A DNA stretch of 64,000 nt from Ruminococcus sp. (GCA_013911065.1 JACERV010000005.1:62001-126000), one strand, 5' to 3'; counted from the stretch's first letter, positions 51,005 to 60,500 are shown. Notes: generated by a model from the sequence alone, not told the origin. A program made the numbers and translations.

Positions 51005-53041
51005 CTAACCGCAGCATGAACCACCGCCTGCTGCCTGAAAGGTTTCGGGAGGCCATATCATGGGGTCAAACTCACTGACTTTTTCTTTAATCCCATCTTC
51101 ATCCACGTTATTCAAGTCATCCACCACCTTGATATAGCCATAAAATTTATTATCGCCTGTAGAAAAATCGAAATCATCGGTAGGGAAGAAGAACAACGGA
51201 TTTTCGCCCGAGGAAAGCAATAACTGTGTAGCATAATTAGGAATCAAAAGCTGCGTGCCGTTTTCGGCACCGGAAATGGAGTTTTTGATATTCCATTTCA
51301 CGTTCAATCCGGCTTTTACAACCACAATGGCAGGCGAGAAACCTTCGTCCGTTAATTCAATCGTAACTTCCTGAATCCCCTCGCCGTATTCGTCCGTTGT
51401 TTCCGTTGCAACAGACACGGCGTCAACAGGAATTTTCACGCCCGCCGGAACGGGGTCAGGTATTTCTGCTGTTGTATCTCCTAGATTTTCGTACCCCTCC
51501 GCCGAAGCGCTGTCTGTACTCCCCGTTGGCTCAGCTCCGGCTCCCACCACGGTAATAGAACCGCGAATCATGCCCATCCAGCAGCTATATTGAAACTGCC
51601 CCGTCGTGGTAGGCGTAAATTCAATTACATTGTCGCCATCTTTAAACGAATAATTGGAGATGCCGTACTCCTGAATATTTATACTGTTGTTGCACCCATT
51701 GATGCTGCCACTTGGCGCATTTATCGTCCATTTAACGGGCGTTCCCGCCTGAACAGTGATATTCGGATAACTGCCCGGGGAAAGGGTACTGTTGACAATC
51801 TGTTTCCCGTCCACAATTTGAACACTCTCATTATCCACGCTGTCCGCTCCGCCCACGGTCCGTGAGTTCAAGGCTGCTGCTGCAATAATCACAACACCCA
51901 ATACGGCAGCTGTTGAAACCATTTTGTAACTTGACTTGCCAAAAGGAATAACTGATACCACACCCACAACGCAAAGAGCAAGAATAATAGGAAACAAGAG
52001 ATTAGGCGGTAAGAGACCTGAAAGGCTGACACCCTGTGAAAGCATTGCCAAACCAAGCACCACAACCAGCACTGCGCCTACAGTCATTACCTTTTGGGTA
52101 AACTTTTTGCCTAATGCTGAAACGATGGAGCCAAGCCCTAACATGAGGGGTACTGTCCCCAGGCTGAACAGGAACATAGACAACGCACCAACCAAAGGAT
52201 TTCCCGAAGCCAATGCCACAATCTGCATGGATTGCAGGGGGCCGCAGGGCATTAAGCCATTAAGCAGACCGACAATCAGGGGACTTTTGCTTTTTACTTT
52301 TCCAGCCTTACGTACAAAGATTTTCGGCATACGGGGCTGGAACTTTCGCAGCACCGGGAACAGGCCAAGCATATTGATTCCCATAATCACCATGAATACC
52401 CCGGCAATCAGTTTAAGAACCCCCTGGGCCATGACAGGCAGACCTGCGTCAGAACCGCCCCCGCCAAACAGCAGCCCCACAGAGCCTAAAATAAAGCCGA
52501 TTACGGTGTAAGAAATCACCCTTCCGAGATTGTACAGAAAGGCCGGAGCAAATGTAGTCATACGGCTTTGTTTTCCTCCGCCAGCCACCTCAGCGTGGGG
52601 GATACATTGAGAGAGATTAATTCCGCCGCACATGGCAACACAATGGATAGAAGTGATTAAGCCGATAACAAACAGCATTCCATAGCCCATTTTGGTGTCT
52701 GCCAACTGACTGGGGACCAGCAGATTCAAGACACCGAATTGCTCTAACAGCACATACAAAGAAACCACAATCACCAAAATCCCAATTACGCGGCTGATGT
52801 TGGATTCCTGGTTTTCGTTCCCGGTCAGCACCTCGTAATCCAGTTTTTCAATAATCCTGGTTATCTCCTTTAAGGATATAAGATCAGTGTCATATGTAAC
52901 ATCAGCCGTTCCTGCACTGTAACTTACCTTAACACTTTTTATGCCTGCAACTTTGCGCAGTTTTCGTTCAATCTTATTTTGGCAGTTTATGCAGGTCATC
53001 CCGCCAATTTTCAGCCGCTTTGTTTTTTGTCCTGATTCCAT
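51005..53041 (-). CDS. HMA-SafE(DsbD-like)-cupredoxin fusion, copper handling
   Basis: 678 aa. N-terminal HMA domain with IGGMTCINCQNKIERKL. One anchor helix, then a six-helix TauE/SafE or DsbD-like membrane domain (HCVAMCGGINLSQC, GLLNGLMPCGPLQSM with conserved Cys and Pro). Two cupredoxin-like domains follow outside: INGCNNSINIQEYG ... YSCWMGMIRGSITVV, and a second (EVTIELTDEGFSPAIVVVKA) that lacks the CWMGM motif. The C-terminus is GGGSCCG. The layout fits copper or thiol transfer from the cytosol to external cupredoxins. Confidence 0.88.
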   Translation of the reverse strand: MESGQKTKRLKIGGMTCINCQNKIERKLRKVAGIKSVKVSYSAGTADVTYDTDLISLKEITRIIEKLDYEVLTGNENQESNISRVIGILVIVVSLYVLLEQFGVLNLLVPSQLADTKMGYGMLFVIGLITSIHCVAMCGGINLSQCIPHAEVAGGGKQSRMTTFAPAFLYNLGRVISYTVIGFILGSVGLLFGGGGSDAGLPVMAQGVLKLIAGVFMVIMGINMLGLFPVLRKFQPRMPKIFVRKAGKVKSKSPLIVGLLNGLMPCGPLQSMQIVALASGNPLVGALSMFLFSLGTVPLMLGLGSIVSALGKKFTQKVMTVGAVLVVVLGLAMLSQGVSLSGLLPPNLLFPIILALCVVGVVSVIPFGKSSYKMVSTAAVLGVVIIAAAALNSRTVGGADSVDNESVQIVDGKQIVNSTLSPGSYPNITVQAGTPVKWTINAPSGSINGCNNSINIQEYGISNYSFKDGDNVIEFTPTTTGQFQYSCWMGMIRGSITVVGAGAEPTGSTDSASAEGYENLGDTTAEIPDPVPAGVKIPVDAVSVATETTDEYGEGIQEVTIELTDEGFSPAIVVVKAGLNVKWNIKNSISGAENGTQLLIPNYATQLLLSSGENPLFFFPTDDFDFSTGDNKFYGYIKVVDDLNNVDEDGIKEKVSEFDPMIWPPETFQAAGGGSCCG

Positions 53042-53185
53042 TCGGCAAATCTTCCCCCTTTAATCGGATTTTCTTTTATATGGGAGTAGTGTAGCCGTGT
53101 AATGTATGTTTTTTATATGGATTCAAATTTCTTTTTAATTTTTCTGAACAGAGGAGGCTTTTTCTGTAAGCTAAAGCGTTCGGGC
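53042..53185. other. spacer upstream of the HMA-SafE operon
   Basis: Contains the leader of the HMA-SafE gene. No gene or clear operator is seen. Confidence 0.4.
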
Positions 53186-53227
53186 TACAAAAAAAGGCTA
53201 TCTCCTACACCAATAGGGGATAGCCTT
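53186..53227 (-). terminator. terminator after the YbjQ-type gene
   Basis: AAGGCTATC and GATAGCCTT form a 9-bp stem, followed by TTTTTTTG on the minus strand, 60 bp past the stop of the gene at 53286. Confidence 0.8.
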
Positions 53228-53285
53228 GTACTAAATTAAAATGTCATTAAAGTTTAAATGTATAGGTGTTCAGCGTCACTTCTCT

Positions 53286-53921
53286 TTATTCTTCCAACCG
53301 CTCAATCACAACTGCTGTGCCATCTACCGATACGACAAACGTATTATTTTGCAGTGTCGTAATATCAAAATCAAGCCCTATTACAGCATTTGCCCCATTC
53401 ACAATTGCGCTTGCAACCATTTTCGCCTGTGCTGCTATTTTAGCCTTGGATAATTTACCTTCAAATTTAGACGATGTCCCTCCAAATATATCTGCTTCGG
53501 CAGCGTTGAACTCACTAAATATACCTGTTCCCAAAACTACTTCTCCGTGTACCACATCTATGTAATTTACAATTTTGTACCCTTCAAAGTTGTAACCTGT
53601 GGTCACTTTGTAATCTCTATCCTTTTTTGTAATTTCTTCCTGCATCTCCTCCTCCAGCTGATCTCGAAGGATTGTGAATTTCTTAATTACCCTTATTCGT
53701 TCAAATTCATTTTTTACCGCTTCTTTAGCAGCTTCTGTCATATTGTGTTCTCTAGCTCTTATTGCATCTTCTGCGGCTGTCAATTGTTTTAATCCTTCTG
53801 CCTTTTGCAATTTCCTAAACAAAGGGGCACACTGATAACAAGCAAGCAGACCATCCTTTAAATCGTATTTATCTTCTCCAAATCTACCAATTCTACTACT
53901 ACAAATACAACAGTTTGCCAT
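53286..53921 (-). CDS. zinc-finger plus YbjQ-type (DUF74) protein
   Basis: 211 aa. N-terminal zinc knuckle CCICSSRIGRFG and CYQC (DUF4428-like), a helical linker (residues 40-100), then a YbjQ domain: TTGYNFEGYKIVNYIDVV, GEVVLGTGIFSEF, AIVNGANAVIGLDFDI. YbjQ proteins form pentameric rings and were proposed to bind heavy metals, but the role is not established. Soluble. The nearby copper genes are separated by a terminator, so a link is only suggestive. Confidence 0.85.
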   Translation of the reverse strand: MANCCICSSRIGRFGEDKYDLKDGLLACYQCAPLFRKLQKAEGLKQLTAAEDAIRAREHNMTEAAKEAVKNEFERIRVIKKFTILRDQLEEEMQEEITKKDRDYKVTTGYNFEGYKIVNYIDVVHGEVVLGTGIFSEFNAAEADIFGGTSSKFEGKLSKAKIAAQAKMVASAIVNGANAVIGLDFDITTLQNNTFVVSVDGTAVVIERLEE

Positions 53922-54029
53922 TGATATATCCTCTCTTATTCTCTTTACTTTTTTAAGATGACTCTAAATATTATATATTAATATATAATACCACAATTCT
54001 CTTGAACTCTGGTATAAAAGTTAGAGAAT

Positions 54030-54083
54030 CATAAAAATCCGGGCCAGCACCTTCTCTGCACAGAAAGGATGATAGCCCGGATT
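54030..54083 (-). terminator. terminator of the large oxidoreductase gene
   Basis: AATCCGGGC and GCCCGGATT pair perfectly with a 30-base loop and are followed by TTTTTAT on the minus strand. Confidence 0.75.
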
Positions 54084-54091
54084 CATTTAAA

Positions 54092-57000
54092 TTAGTTTAA
54101 CCCTAATTTTGTTTTTAATTCATTGGCAATATCATATGCACTGTACTCCATAGGAATGACATAATCATCGCCGTCCCCGTGAAGCGGGAACCACACCTGT
54201 GCATAGAATGGGTTTTTCTTAGCAACCTGCCCGTACTTCCACTCGCGGCTCAGACATTCCGGACACCAGTGCCCCCCCTGCAAGACCGCGTTTACAGACA
54301 TTTCAAATTCGTGTCCATCTGCACACTTCCAGCGGATTGGTGTATAAATATCTGTTACCTCTTCCGCCAGACATTCACCGCCCCTAAACTGAGCCGCTTT
54401 CTTCAGATCCTCTAACGTCAGATTTTCAATCCCCTTTTTCTCATCATAACCGTGATTCAAATAGGTAGGTTCCTCACTTGGATGGTACAGTTCAAATCCT
54501 TCATCAAATCCTTTGATCTCTTTTTGTTTTTCTCTTGAACCAAAGAATGCGCGAATCCAGTCTTCCTCATTATTCTCGAACATCCAATAGGTCCCCATTC
54601 TCTTATGTCCGACCTGTATCAGTTTTTCTCTCATCTGTTCCTTGGTTGGAAATGCAGCACGAATCATTGGATTCTCCGCCATCCGGCGCATCTCATCTCT
54701 CACTCCATCCCAATACTGCTTTGCCGGAATACAGCGGAAGTGGAGGATATCATCCAGTTTATCTGCATCTGTGTAGTAATGTCCATGGAAATTATACGGT
54801 GCCAGCATCTTTGCATCAAATAAATCCTTCAATCCCATTCCAAAGGCGCCCACGTTAATATCCCACAATTCCCAGCTAGTCAGCCGGTACCCTGCGCCGC
54901 TGCTTAAATTATAGCCTTTTCTCCAAAATGATTCTGGAACCCAGCTTTCACAAATATTTGCCATACAAATACCAGACTCAATGGATGTGCTCCACTCCAG
55001 GACATTGTTTGGATCAATATGGAATTGAATCGGTTCATCTGCGGCCCCTTCCGAACTTGGGTGCTGCCCTGTCTGGCGTATAGATACCCAGTGCTTCAGC
55101 CCTGATTCAAAGACTGCCAGCTCAGAAAATACTTTAGATAACGCATAATAGTCAAAAATAGACGGATTCATGGGATCTCCTACTCTGCCCCAATGAATCG
55201 GGTCTGTACGCCCTCCCGTCATGGCAACCGTTCCAATATATACGAAATGTACCTTATCTGGATCCGGCTGTTCTTTGATAGCCTTAATGATGTTCAGTGT
55301 AGAACCAATATTCGTGTATAATGTCTCCTCCGGATATTTGTCTGCTGCCGGAGATACCATTGCACCAATGTGCAGCACATAATCAGCTCCGTCTACACCG
55401 CGCTTTACTGTATCATAATCAACCATATCTCCCCATATAATTTCCAGTGACGGACAGGCATACTTTTTCATCAGTGCCCTATTTTTATCTGAAGGTCTTG
55501 CAAGAGCGCGCACTTTAAATCTGTTGCTTCTATCCAAGAGCTGTTTCATGGTTTCTTCTCCCATTGTGCCGGTTGCCCCGGTTAAAAGAACAACCTTCTT
55601 AGGTCTGGATACCTCTTCGTGCACTTTAGGGTCATCAAAAGTAAGCGCTGCGTCCATTGCTTCTCTTGTGGCATTGAGGGCACGCCTTGCCATTCCGGCA
55701 TCTCCCATAACCATATATCCGGCACCAGCTGCAAGGGCCGCTTCCTCTAATTCTTTGCCACTCCGGGATTTTGATCCTATCGCCATGACTGCATAATCAC
55801 AGGGGTATTCTACTTCTTTCCCATCTTTTATTCCAAGAACTTTTCCGTCCTCCACAGCAGTTACCGTTACATTTACAACCGGCACAATGCCTGACGCATA
55901 CACACTCTCAGTCACACATATCTTCCTGGCGGAACCCATGTCCATACAGAAGTCTTCTGCCATTTCAAGGTCTGTCACTTTACATCCCTTTTCTGCCAGA
56001 TACTCTGCAACCTCCATGCCAACCATGCCGCCGCCAATGACTACAACATTCCCAACAGGCTTTGCATCGCCATTCAATACATCATGGGAATTTACCACAA
56101 ATGGTAAATCTGCTCCCGGAATGTTCGGAATCAGCGGTTCTGCTCCAATTGCATTAAATACAGTATGAGGCTTAATCTGCCTGATAAGTTCCGCCGTCAC
56201 AGGTGTATTCATACGAATGTCTGCACCGAGCCCTCTAGCCTTATTTTCCATGCTCTGTACTGCCATCTTCATTTCTTCTTTTCTAGGCGCTTCTCCGGCT
56301 GTCAGAAATTGGCCTCCCAATTTATCAGAAGCTTCACACAGAATCGGATTGTGTCCCCGCTGTTTCAAAATGATAGCAGCTTCCAGGCCAGCAATTCCGC
56401 CCCCTGCAATCAATACGGTCTCCGGTTTGTCTGTCCTTGTAATCTGACACTCCTCTTCCCGTCCAAGTGCCGGATTACGAAGGCATGTAATGTGAGGACA
56501 GTCCATATCTGCAAATCCATCCAAACATCCCTGGTTACAGCCCACGCAGTAATCGATATCATCCAGCCTGCCCTCTTTTACTTTTGTGACAAACTGTGCG
56601 TCTGCAAGCTGGGCACGCCCCATTACGACCATATCGACTTTCTCTTCTTCTAATATCCGCTCTGCAATATCCGGGGTATTCAGTCGTCCTACACCGATTG
56701 TCAGCATGCCCGTTTCTTTTCGGATGCGTGCCGCATTCTCAATGTTAAAGCCTCTTGGAAGGTCAATCGGAGGCACTTCATATTTGGCTCCTGCTGAGAT
56801 AATATTACCTCTGGAAACATCTAAAACATCTGCACCCTCTTTTTTTGCCATCTTACAAAATTCAATGACCTCTTCAATCGTAAGTCCGCCTTCCAGATAA
56901 TCATCATGGGCATCAATACGGATAAGTACCGGCATTTCCTCCGGAATATTTTCACGGACAGCCCGGATAATCTCCAGCGGGAATCTTGCACGGTTTTCTA

Positions 57001-57565
57001 AACTTCCGCCATATTCATCGGTCCTTCGGTTAATTCCCCCAGACAGAAAAGAATGAGGAAGGTAATTATGGGCCAAATGTACCTCCACACAGTCAAATCC
57101 CGCTTCCACCGCTCGTTTTGCTGCTTTCCCATAGCATTCTACAATTTCTGCAATTTGTTCTACAGTAATTCCGGGAATCGTAATCTCGGCACTGATTGGC
57201 ATATCACTTGCCACCAGAATCTGAGCAGTCCGATCCATTGACACAGCAATACTGCCCTGCCAAAGCTGAATCCCCGCTTTTCCGCCTGCGTTATGAATTG
57301 CATCTGTAAGTTTTTTAAGTCCCGGAATATACTCATCCTCCGCGATTGACAAAAACCCTCTTGGCGCACTGGGCGTATGTACACTGCTTACCTCTACGAT
57401 ATTCAGGCCGCTGCCTCCTTCCGCCCTCTTTACATGATAGCAAATCAATTGATCCGTAACATAACTTGCCTTTCCGGAAAACTTTGTTCCCATAGCCGGC
57501 ATAATAATGCGGTTTTTTAATTCCATCCCTCTGATTTTAATTGGCTTAAAAAGATTTTCATACAT
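54092..57565 (-). CDS. multidomain oxidoreductase: ene-reductase/Fe-S/FAD plus SDR plus zinc ribbon
   Basis: 1157 aa from the ATG behind GGAGG. Residues 1-370 form an old-yellow-enzyme barrel (LKNRIIMPAMGTKFSG, HLAHNYLPHSFLSG) with the 4Fe-4S site YCVGCNQGCLDG. About 375-650 is an FAD/NAD reductase (VLIAGGGIAGLEAAI, VVVIGGGMVGMEVAEYL), as in 2,4-dienoyl-CoA reductase and bile-acid BaiCD/BaiH. About 665-930 is an extended SDR (LLTGATGTMGEETM, catalytic YYALSK). The last 200 residues include a zinc ribbon (WKCADGHEF, HWCPEC). Two-step redox of an enone or hydroxyl substrate such as a steroid, bile acid or plant compound is plausible; the substrate is unknown. Confidence 0.9.
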   Translation of the reverse strand: MYENLFKPIKIRGMELKNRIIMPAMGTKFSGKASYVTDQLICYHVKRAEGGSGLNIVEVSSVHTPSAPRGFLSIAEDEYIPGLKKLTDAIHNAGGKAGIQLWQGSIAVSMDRTAQILVASDMPISAEITIPGITVEQIAEIVECYGKAAKRAVEAGFDCVEVHLAHNYLPHSFLSGGINRRTDEYGGSLENRARFPLEIIRAVRENIPEEMPVLIRIDAHDDYLEGGLTIEEVIEFCKMAKKEGADVLDVSRGNIISAGAKYEVPPIDLPRGFNIENAARIRKETGMLTIGVGRLNTPDIAERILEEEKVDMVVMGRAQLADAQFVTKVKEGRLDDIDYCVGCNQGCLDGFADMDCPHITCLRNPALGREEECQITRTDKPETVLIAGGGIAGLEAAIILKQRGHNPILCEASDKLGGQFLTAGEAPRKEEMKMAVQSMENKARGLGADIRMNTPVTAELIRQIKPHTVFNAIGAEPLIPNIPGADLPFVVNSHDVLNGDAKPVGNVVVIGGGMVGMEVAEYLAEKGCKVTDLEMAEDFCMDMGSARKICVTESVYASGIVPVVNVTVTAVEDGKVLGIKDGKEVEYPCDYAVMAIGSKSRSGKELEEAALAAGAGYMVMGDAGMARRALNATREAMDAALTFDDPKVHEEVSRPKKVVLLTGATGTMGEETMKQLLDRSNRFKVRALARPSDKNRALMKKYACPSLEIIWGDMVDYDTVKRGVDGADYVLHIGAMVSPAADKYPEETLYTNIGSTLNIIKAIKEQPDPDKVHFVYIGTVAMTGGRTDPIHWGRVGDPMNPSIFDYYALSKVFSELAVFESGLKHWVSIRQTGQHPSSEGAADEPIQFHIDPNNVLEWSTSIESGICMANICESWVPESFWRKGYNLSSGAGYRLTSWELWDINVGAFGMGLKDLFDAKMLAPYNFHGHYYTDADKLDDILHFRCIPAKQYWDGVRDEMRRMAENPMIRAAFPTKEQMREKLIQVGHKRMGTYWMFENNEEDWIRAFFGSREKQKEIKGFDEGFELYHPSEEPTYLNHGYDEKKGIENLTLEDLKKAAQFRGGECLAEEVTDIYTPIRWKCADGHEFEMSVNAVLQGGHWCPECLSREWKYGQVAKKNPFYAQVWFPLHGDGDDYVIPMEYSAYDIANELKTKLGLN

Positions 57566-57597
57566 ATGGGGATTCCTCCTTTTCTTCAATTGTTATA

Positions 57598-57628
57598 ATT
57601 TTATCACGTTCCGTTTCTGTACAGTCAA
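57598..57628 (-). promoter_or_regulatory. MerR-type promoter (19-bp spacer) of the large oxidoreductase
   Basis: On the minus strand TTGACT (57623-57628) and TAAAAT (57598-57603) are separated by 19 bp. MerR-family activators act on promoters with this overlong spacer, and a MerR gene lies divergently next to it. Confidence 0.65.
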
Positions 57629-57669
57629 CTCAAAGATTTTTGTTTTATTTTCTTAATTTTTAATGCACA

Positions 57670-57698
57670 TTGAAAGAAAATATTAAAAATGCTATACT
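57670..57698 (+). promoter_or_regulatory. promoter of the MerR-family gene
   Basis: TTGAAA and TATACT with 17-bp spacing, about 120 bp upstream of the regulator ATG. The normal spacer contrasts with the 19-bp spacer of the divergent promoter. Confidence 0.65.
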
Positions 57699-57820
57699 AA
57701 AATTGTTATAATCAGTGATATAACCCAAAAATAATTTAAAAACCATACACCTACGTTACGGTTTTCAAACATGGAATTATTCAGGACAGCTATTTGAAAT
57801 TATTAAGGCGGGATTATAAA

Positions 57821-58810
57821 ATGAAAATTAATGAAGTTATTAAACGAACCGGAATGAGTAAAAGAACGATTTATTATTATATTGAAGAGCAGTTTATTAC
57901 TCCTGAAATCAATCCAGATAATGGATATTACATCTTTACGGAAAAAGAAATCCTCATTCTTCAGGTTCTGCAAAAGCTTCGTAAAGCGGATTTTTCAATC
58001 AAAGATATTCACAGTATCCTGAATCATCCGGCATCCATTCATGTCTGTATCTTTAAGCATTTGGAGGAATTAGAGCGGAAAAAGGCCGTTTTAACCGAAC
58101 AAATCCAGTCTCTCACTGCATTTGAAAAAACGCTGCCTATGGTAGTTACTTCTGATTCACTTCTTCCGCTGCTGGCAGATGCCAAATTAAAAAATGATTT
58201 GCCCTCTTCTGACTTTTCTGTCTCGGAAAGCAATGTAAAACTGGTGTCTCTTTTTCTCTGGGGACCGTTTATACAAGGGATTGAAATGACAGAATACCGG
58301 CAGTATTTGTGGAAAAAGCTATTAGATGAGACGGCCGCCTCTATGGATTCAAGCCTGACTCTTATCAGACAATATTTATACGCCCTGCCGGCAGACCAAA
58401 TTGATAATGAGCTTGCAAAGAGGAATCTCCATATCCAGGAAATCATTAATCTTACCGGCAAAACGATAGGTGCATTTGTGGAAAACCTGCAGAAAAACAT
58501 GAAGACATTCATACAGGATGAAGAATATATTCATTATTGGAAATCCCAGTATCAAAAACAGATTTGCCCACAATCTTGTTTATTTGATTCGGAGCTGAAC
58601 GCACTTGTGCGTGAATTAAGTCCCAGGTTTTCCGCTTATTACAAAAACATCCATATCTGCTGCGATCAGTTATATGAATGGCTGACCTCAGAAGAAGACG
58701 GAATATATGTCAAAGAATTACTTCTGACTTCTTTAAACGGCTATATTGATATCGAAGCAAATCATCATGCGGAATTAGCATTTTTTGTAAATCTGCCTAT
58801 ACACTTCTAG
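57821..58810 (+). CDS. MerR-family transcriptional regulator with large ligand domain
   Basis: 329 aa from the ATG behind AAGGCGGG. Winged helix-turn-helix MKINEVIKRTGMSKRTIYYY, then the MerR coiled-coil region (FSIKDIHSILNHPAS). A 200-residue helical C-terminal domain resembles nothing I can name and is much longer than in metal-sensing MerR proteins, so a multidrug or organic-ligand sensor is likely. It is divergent from the oxidoreductase, whose promoter has the MerR-type spacer. It probably switches on that gene when the substrate is present. Confidence 0.88.
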   Translation: MKINEVIKRTGMSKRTIYYYIEEQFITPEINPDNGYYIFTEKEILILQVLQKLRKADFSIKDIHSILNHPASIHVCIFKHLEELERKKAVLTEQIQSLTAFEKTLPMVVTSDSLLPLLADAKLKNDLPSSDFSVSESNVKLVSLFLWGPFIQGIEMTEYRQYLWKKLLDETAASMDSSLTLIRQYLYALPADQIDNELAKRNLHIQEIINLTGKTIGAFVENLQKNMKTFIQDEEYIHYWKSQYQKQICPQSCLFDSELNALVRELSPRFSAYYKNIHICCDQLYEWLTSEEDGIYVKELLLTSLNGYIDIEANHHAELAFFVNLPIHF

Positions 58811-58857
58811 AACTTCTCTAAAACAAATTCAGAGAAAACACATAGTTTAAATAATGT

Positions 58858-58889
58858 TCTGGTTTGATACCACAAAGGTTCAAACCAGA
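58858..58889. repeat. inverted repeat between convergent genes
   Basis: TCTGGTTTGA and TCAAACCAGA are perfect 10-bp arms with a 12-base loop. No T run follows on either strand, so it is a weak terminator at best. Confidence 0.45.
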
Positions 58890-58950
58890 CTCCAATTACC
58901 GGCTTTACTTTATTCATTCCACAGTTTTTAAAATTCATTTGTATTCCATA

Positions 58951-59595
58951 TTATTCTATCCTCACTAATTGACCTGCATCCATTTCCCATACCTGGTCAG
59001 CCAGATGCTTAATATCTTCGCTGTTATGGCTGGTTAAAAAGATGGTCTTACCCTCATGCTTTAATCTCATGAGCAATCCCCGGATTTCTTTTACCCCTTC
59101 TTTATCCAATCCGTTAAAAGGCTCATCTAATATGAGAATCTCCGGATTTTCCATGATAGCCTGGGCAATCCCCAACCGCTGTTTCATTCCCATGGAATAT
59201 TTAGAAACCGCCTTTTTGGATGATGGATCCAGCCCTACCTTTTGGATTGTTTCTCTTACCTGTTCATCCGTAATAGTCTTGCGTATTTTTGCAAGCAGCT
59301 GCAGATTTTTGAACCCGGACAACGTGGGCAGGAACCCAGGTCTTTCAATGATAACTCCGATGGACTCTGGAAAGTCTATGTCCTTTCCCACTTCTTTTCC
59401 ATCTACAATAATATGCCCCTTAGTAGGCTCTATAAACCCACAGATGCATTTGAAAAACACGCTTTTACCCGATCCGTTATTTCCAATTACCGCATGGGTT
59501 TCGCCTCTTGTGAATTCACATGTAATCCCTTTTAAAACTTCTTCCTCATTAAAGGTTTTTCTGAGATTTTCAATTCTTATCATCGCACTATCCAT
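58951..59595 (-). CDS. ABC exporter ATP-binding protein (BcrA-like)
   Basis: 214 aa from the ATG behind GGGGAGG. Walker A VIGNNGSGKSVFFKC, signature YSMGMKQRLGIAQAI, Walker B ILILDEPFNGLD, and switch His in FLTSHNSEDI. This is the bacitracin/lantibiotic immunity branch of ABC ATPases. It is the last gene of an operon with two membrane proteins and probably a lipoprotein. It likely exports or expels a peptide or protects the envelope; the substrate is unknown. Confidence 0.92.
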   Translation of the reverse strand: MDSAMIRIENLRKTFNEEEVLKGITCEFTRGETHAVIGNNGSGKSVFFKCICGFIEPTKGHIIVDGKEVGKDIDFPESIGVIIERPGFLPTLSGFKNLQLLAKIRKTITDEQVRETIQKVGLDPSSKKAVSKYSMGMKQRLGIAQAIMENPEILILDEPFNGLDKEGVKEIRGLLMRLKHEGKTIFLTSHNSEDIKHLADQVWEMDAGQLVRIE

Positions 59596-59615
59596 CTTTA
59601 GCCTCCCCATGTATT

Positions 59616-60500
59616 CTATAAAAAATTAAATTGATATTTTTTTGCCAGCTTTCTGATTATTATAATATTAACCAAAATCAATACCGCAAATATTAAATAG
59701 CTGTGCCATAGTCTCGGCAAGAAATCATATCCAAAATTATGCATATAATATGTCGCATGGTTCAGCGGAGATATCCATCCACTAATGACATTGCTCTTAT
59801 ACTGCAATGTCTCAGGTATTTTTAAAATTTTTCTAATAAACTCAGGATTTAACAATAGGCCATATAAGTTGATGATAAATACACTTAGAACTCCGCCAAA
59901 CCGATTCTTCATTAAATTAAATACCATCATTATTGTCGCTATAAGTAAAGTATACAATGTCATTAAAAGAAAAATAGTTGCAGTACACGCATAAGGGTTG
60001 GACATTTCCATCGTCTTTACTGATGCAGGCAATGCGATTTCGGTTCCCACACCCGAGTAACCCAACATTGCTCCAGTTTCACTCCACATATTACCTGGAA
60101 AAGATATGGGTGCACACAACAAACAGAAAGTAATTAATAGAAATGCCATATATATTATGGTGACCAACACGATATACAGTATCTGTGCACTGACCCAAAT
60201 CACCCTGTTTATGCGTATTAGATAGTAAGGTGTGGCATCATTTATAAACGGCATATCAATAAAAAAGAAGATTAGCAGCATAGATGCCAGAAGTATGGAT
60301 TGCGCATCTCCAAATGCCCATATAAAAGGCTCAAATATCTGCATAACTGTACCGTAACTTCCCGCAAATGTCAGCGCTCTCCCCGAAAGCATGACGCAAA
60401 AAACAAAAGCTAATACAAATGCAGAGATTATTTTCGGATTCCTCTTCCATCCCAGAAAATTTAATTTTGTTATAGAAAATACTAATTGTACATTACTCAT
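59616..60500 (-). CDS. ABC exporter permease subunit
   Basis: 294 aa from the ATG behind GGAGAG. Six to seven hydrophobic segments (ISAFVLAFVFCVMLSGRA, ILLASMLLIFFFIDMPF, YLIFAVLILVNIIII). The start overlaps the stop of the upstream permease by 8 bp, so the two are translated together. There is no recognisable signature beyond membrane topology; the family is assigned from operon context with the BcrA-like ATPase. Confidence 0.8.
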   Translation of the reverse strand: MSNVQLVFSITKLNFLGWKRNPKIISAFVLAFVFCVMLSGRALTFAGSYGTVMQIFEPFIWAFGDAQSILLASMLLIFFFIDMPFINDATPYYLIRINRVIWVSAQILYIVLVTIIYMAFLLITFCLLCAPISFPGNMWSETGAMLGYSGVGTEIALPASVKTMEMSNPYACTATIFLLMTLYTLLIATIMMVFNLMKNRFGGVLSVFIINLYGLLLNPEFIRKILKIPETLQYKSNVISGWISPLNHATYYMHNFGYDFLPRLWHSYLIFAVLILVNIIIIRKLAKKYQFNFL

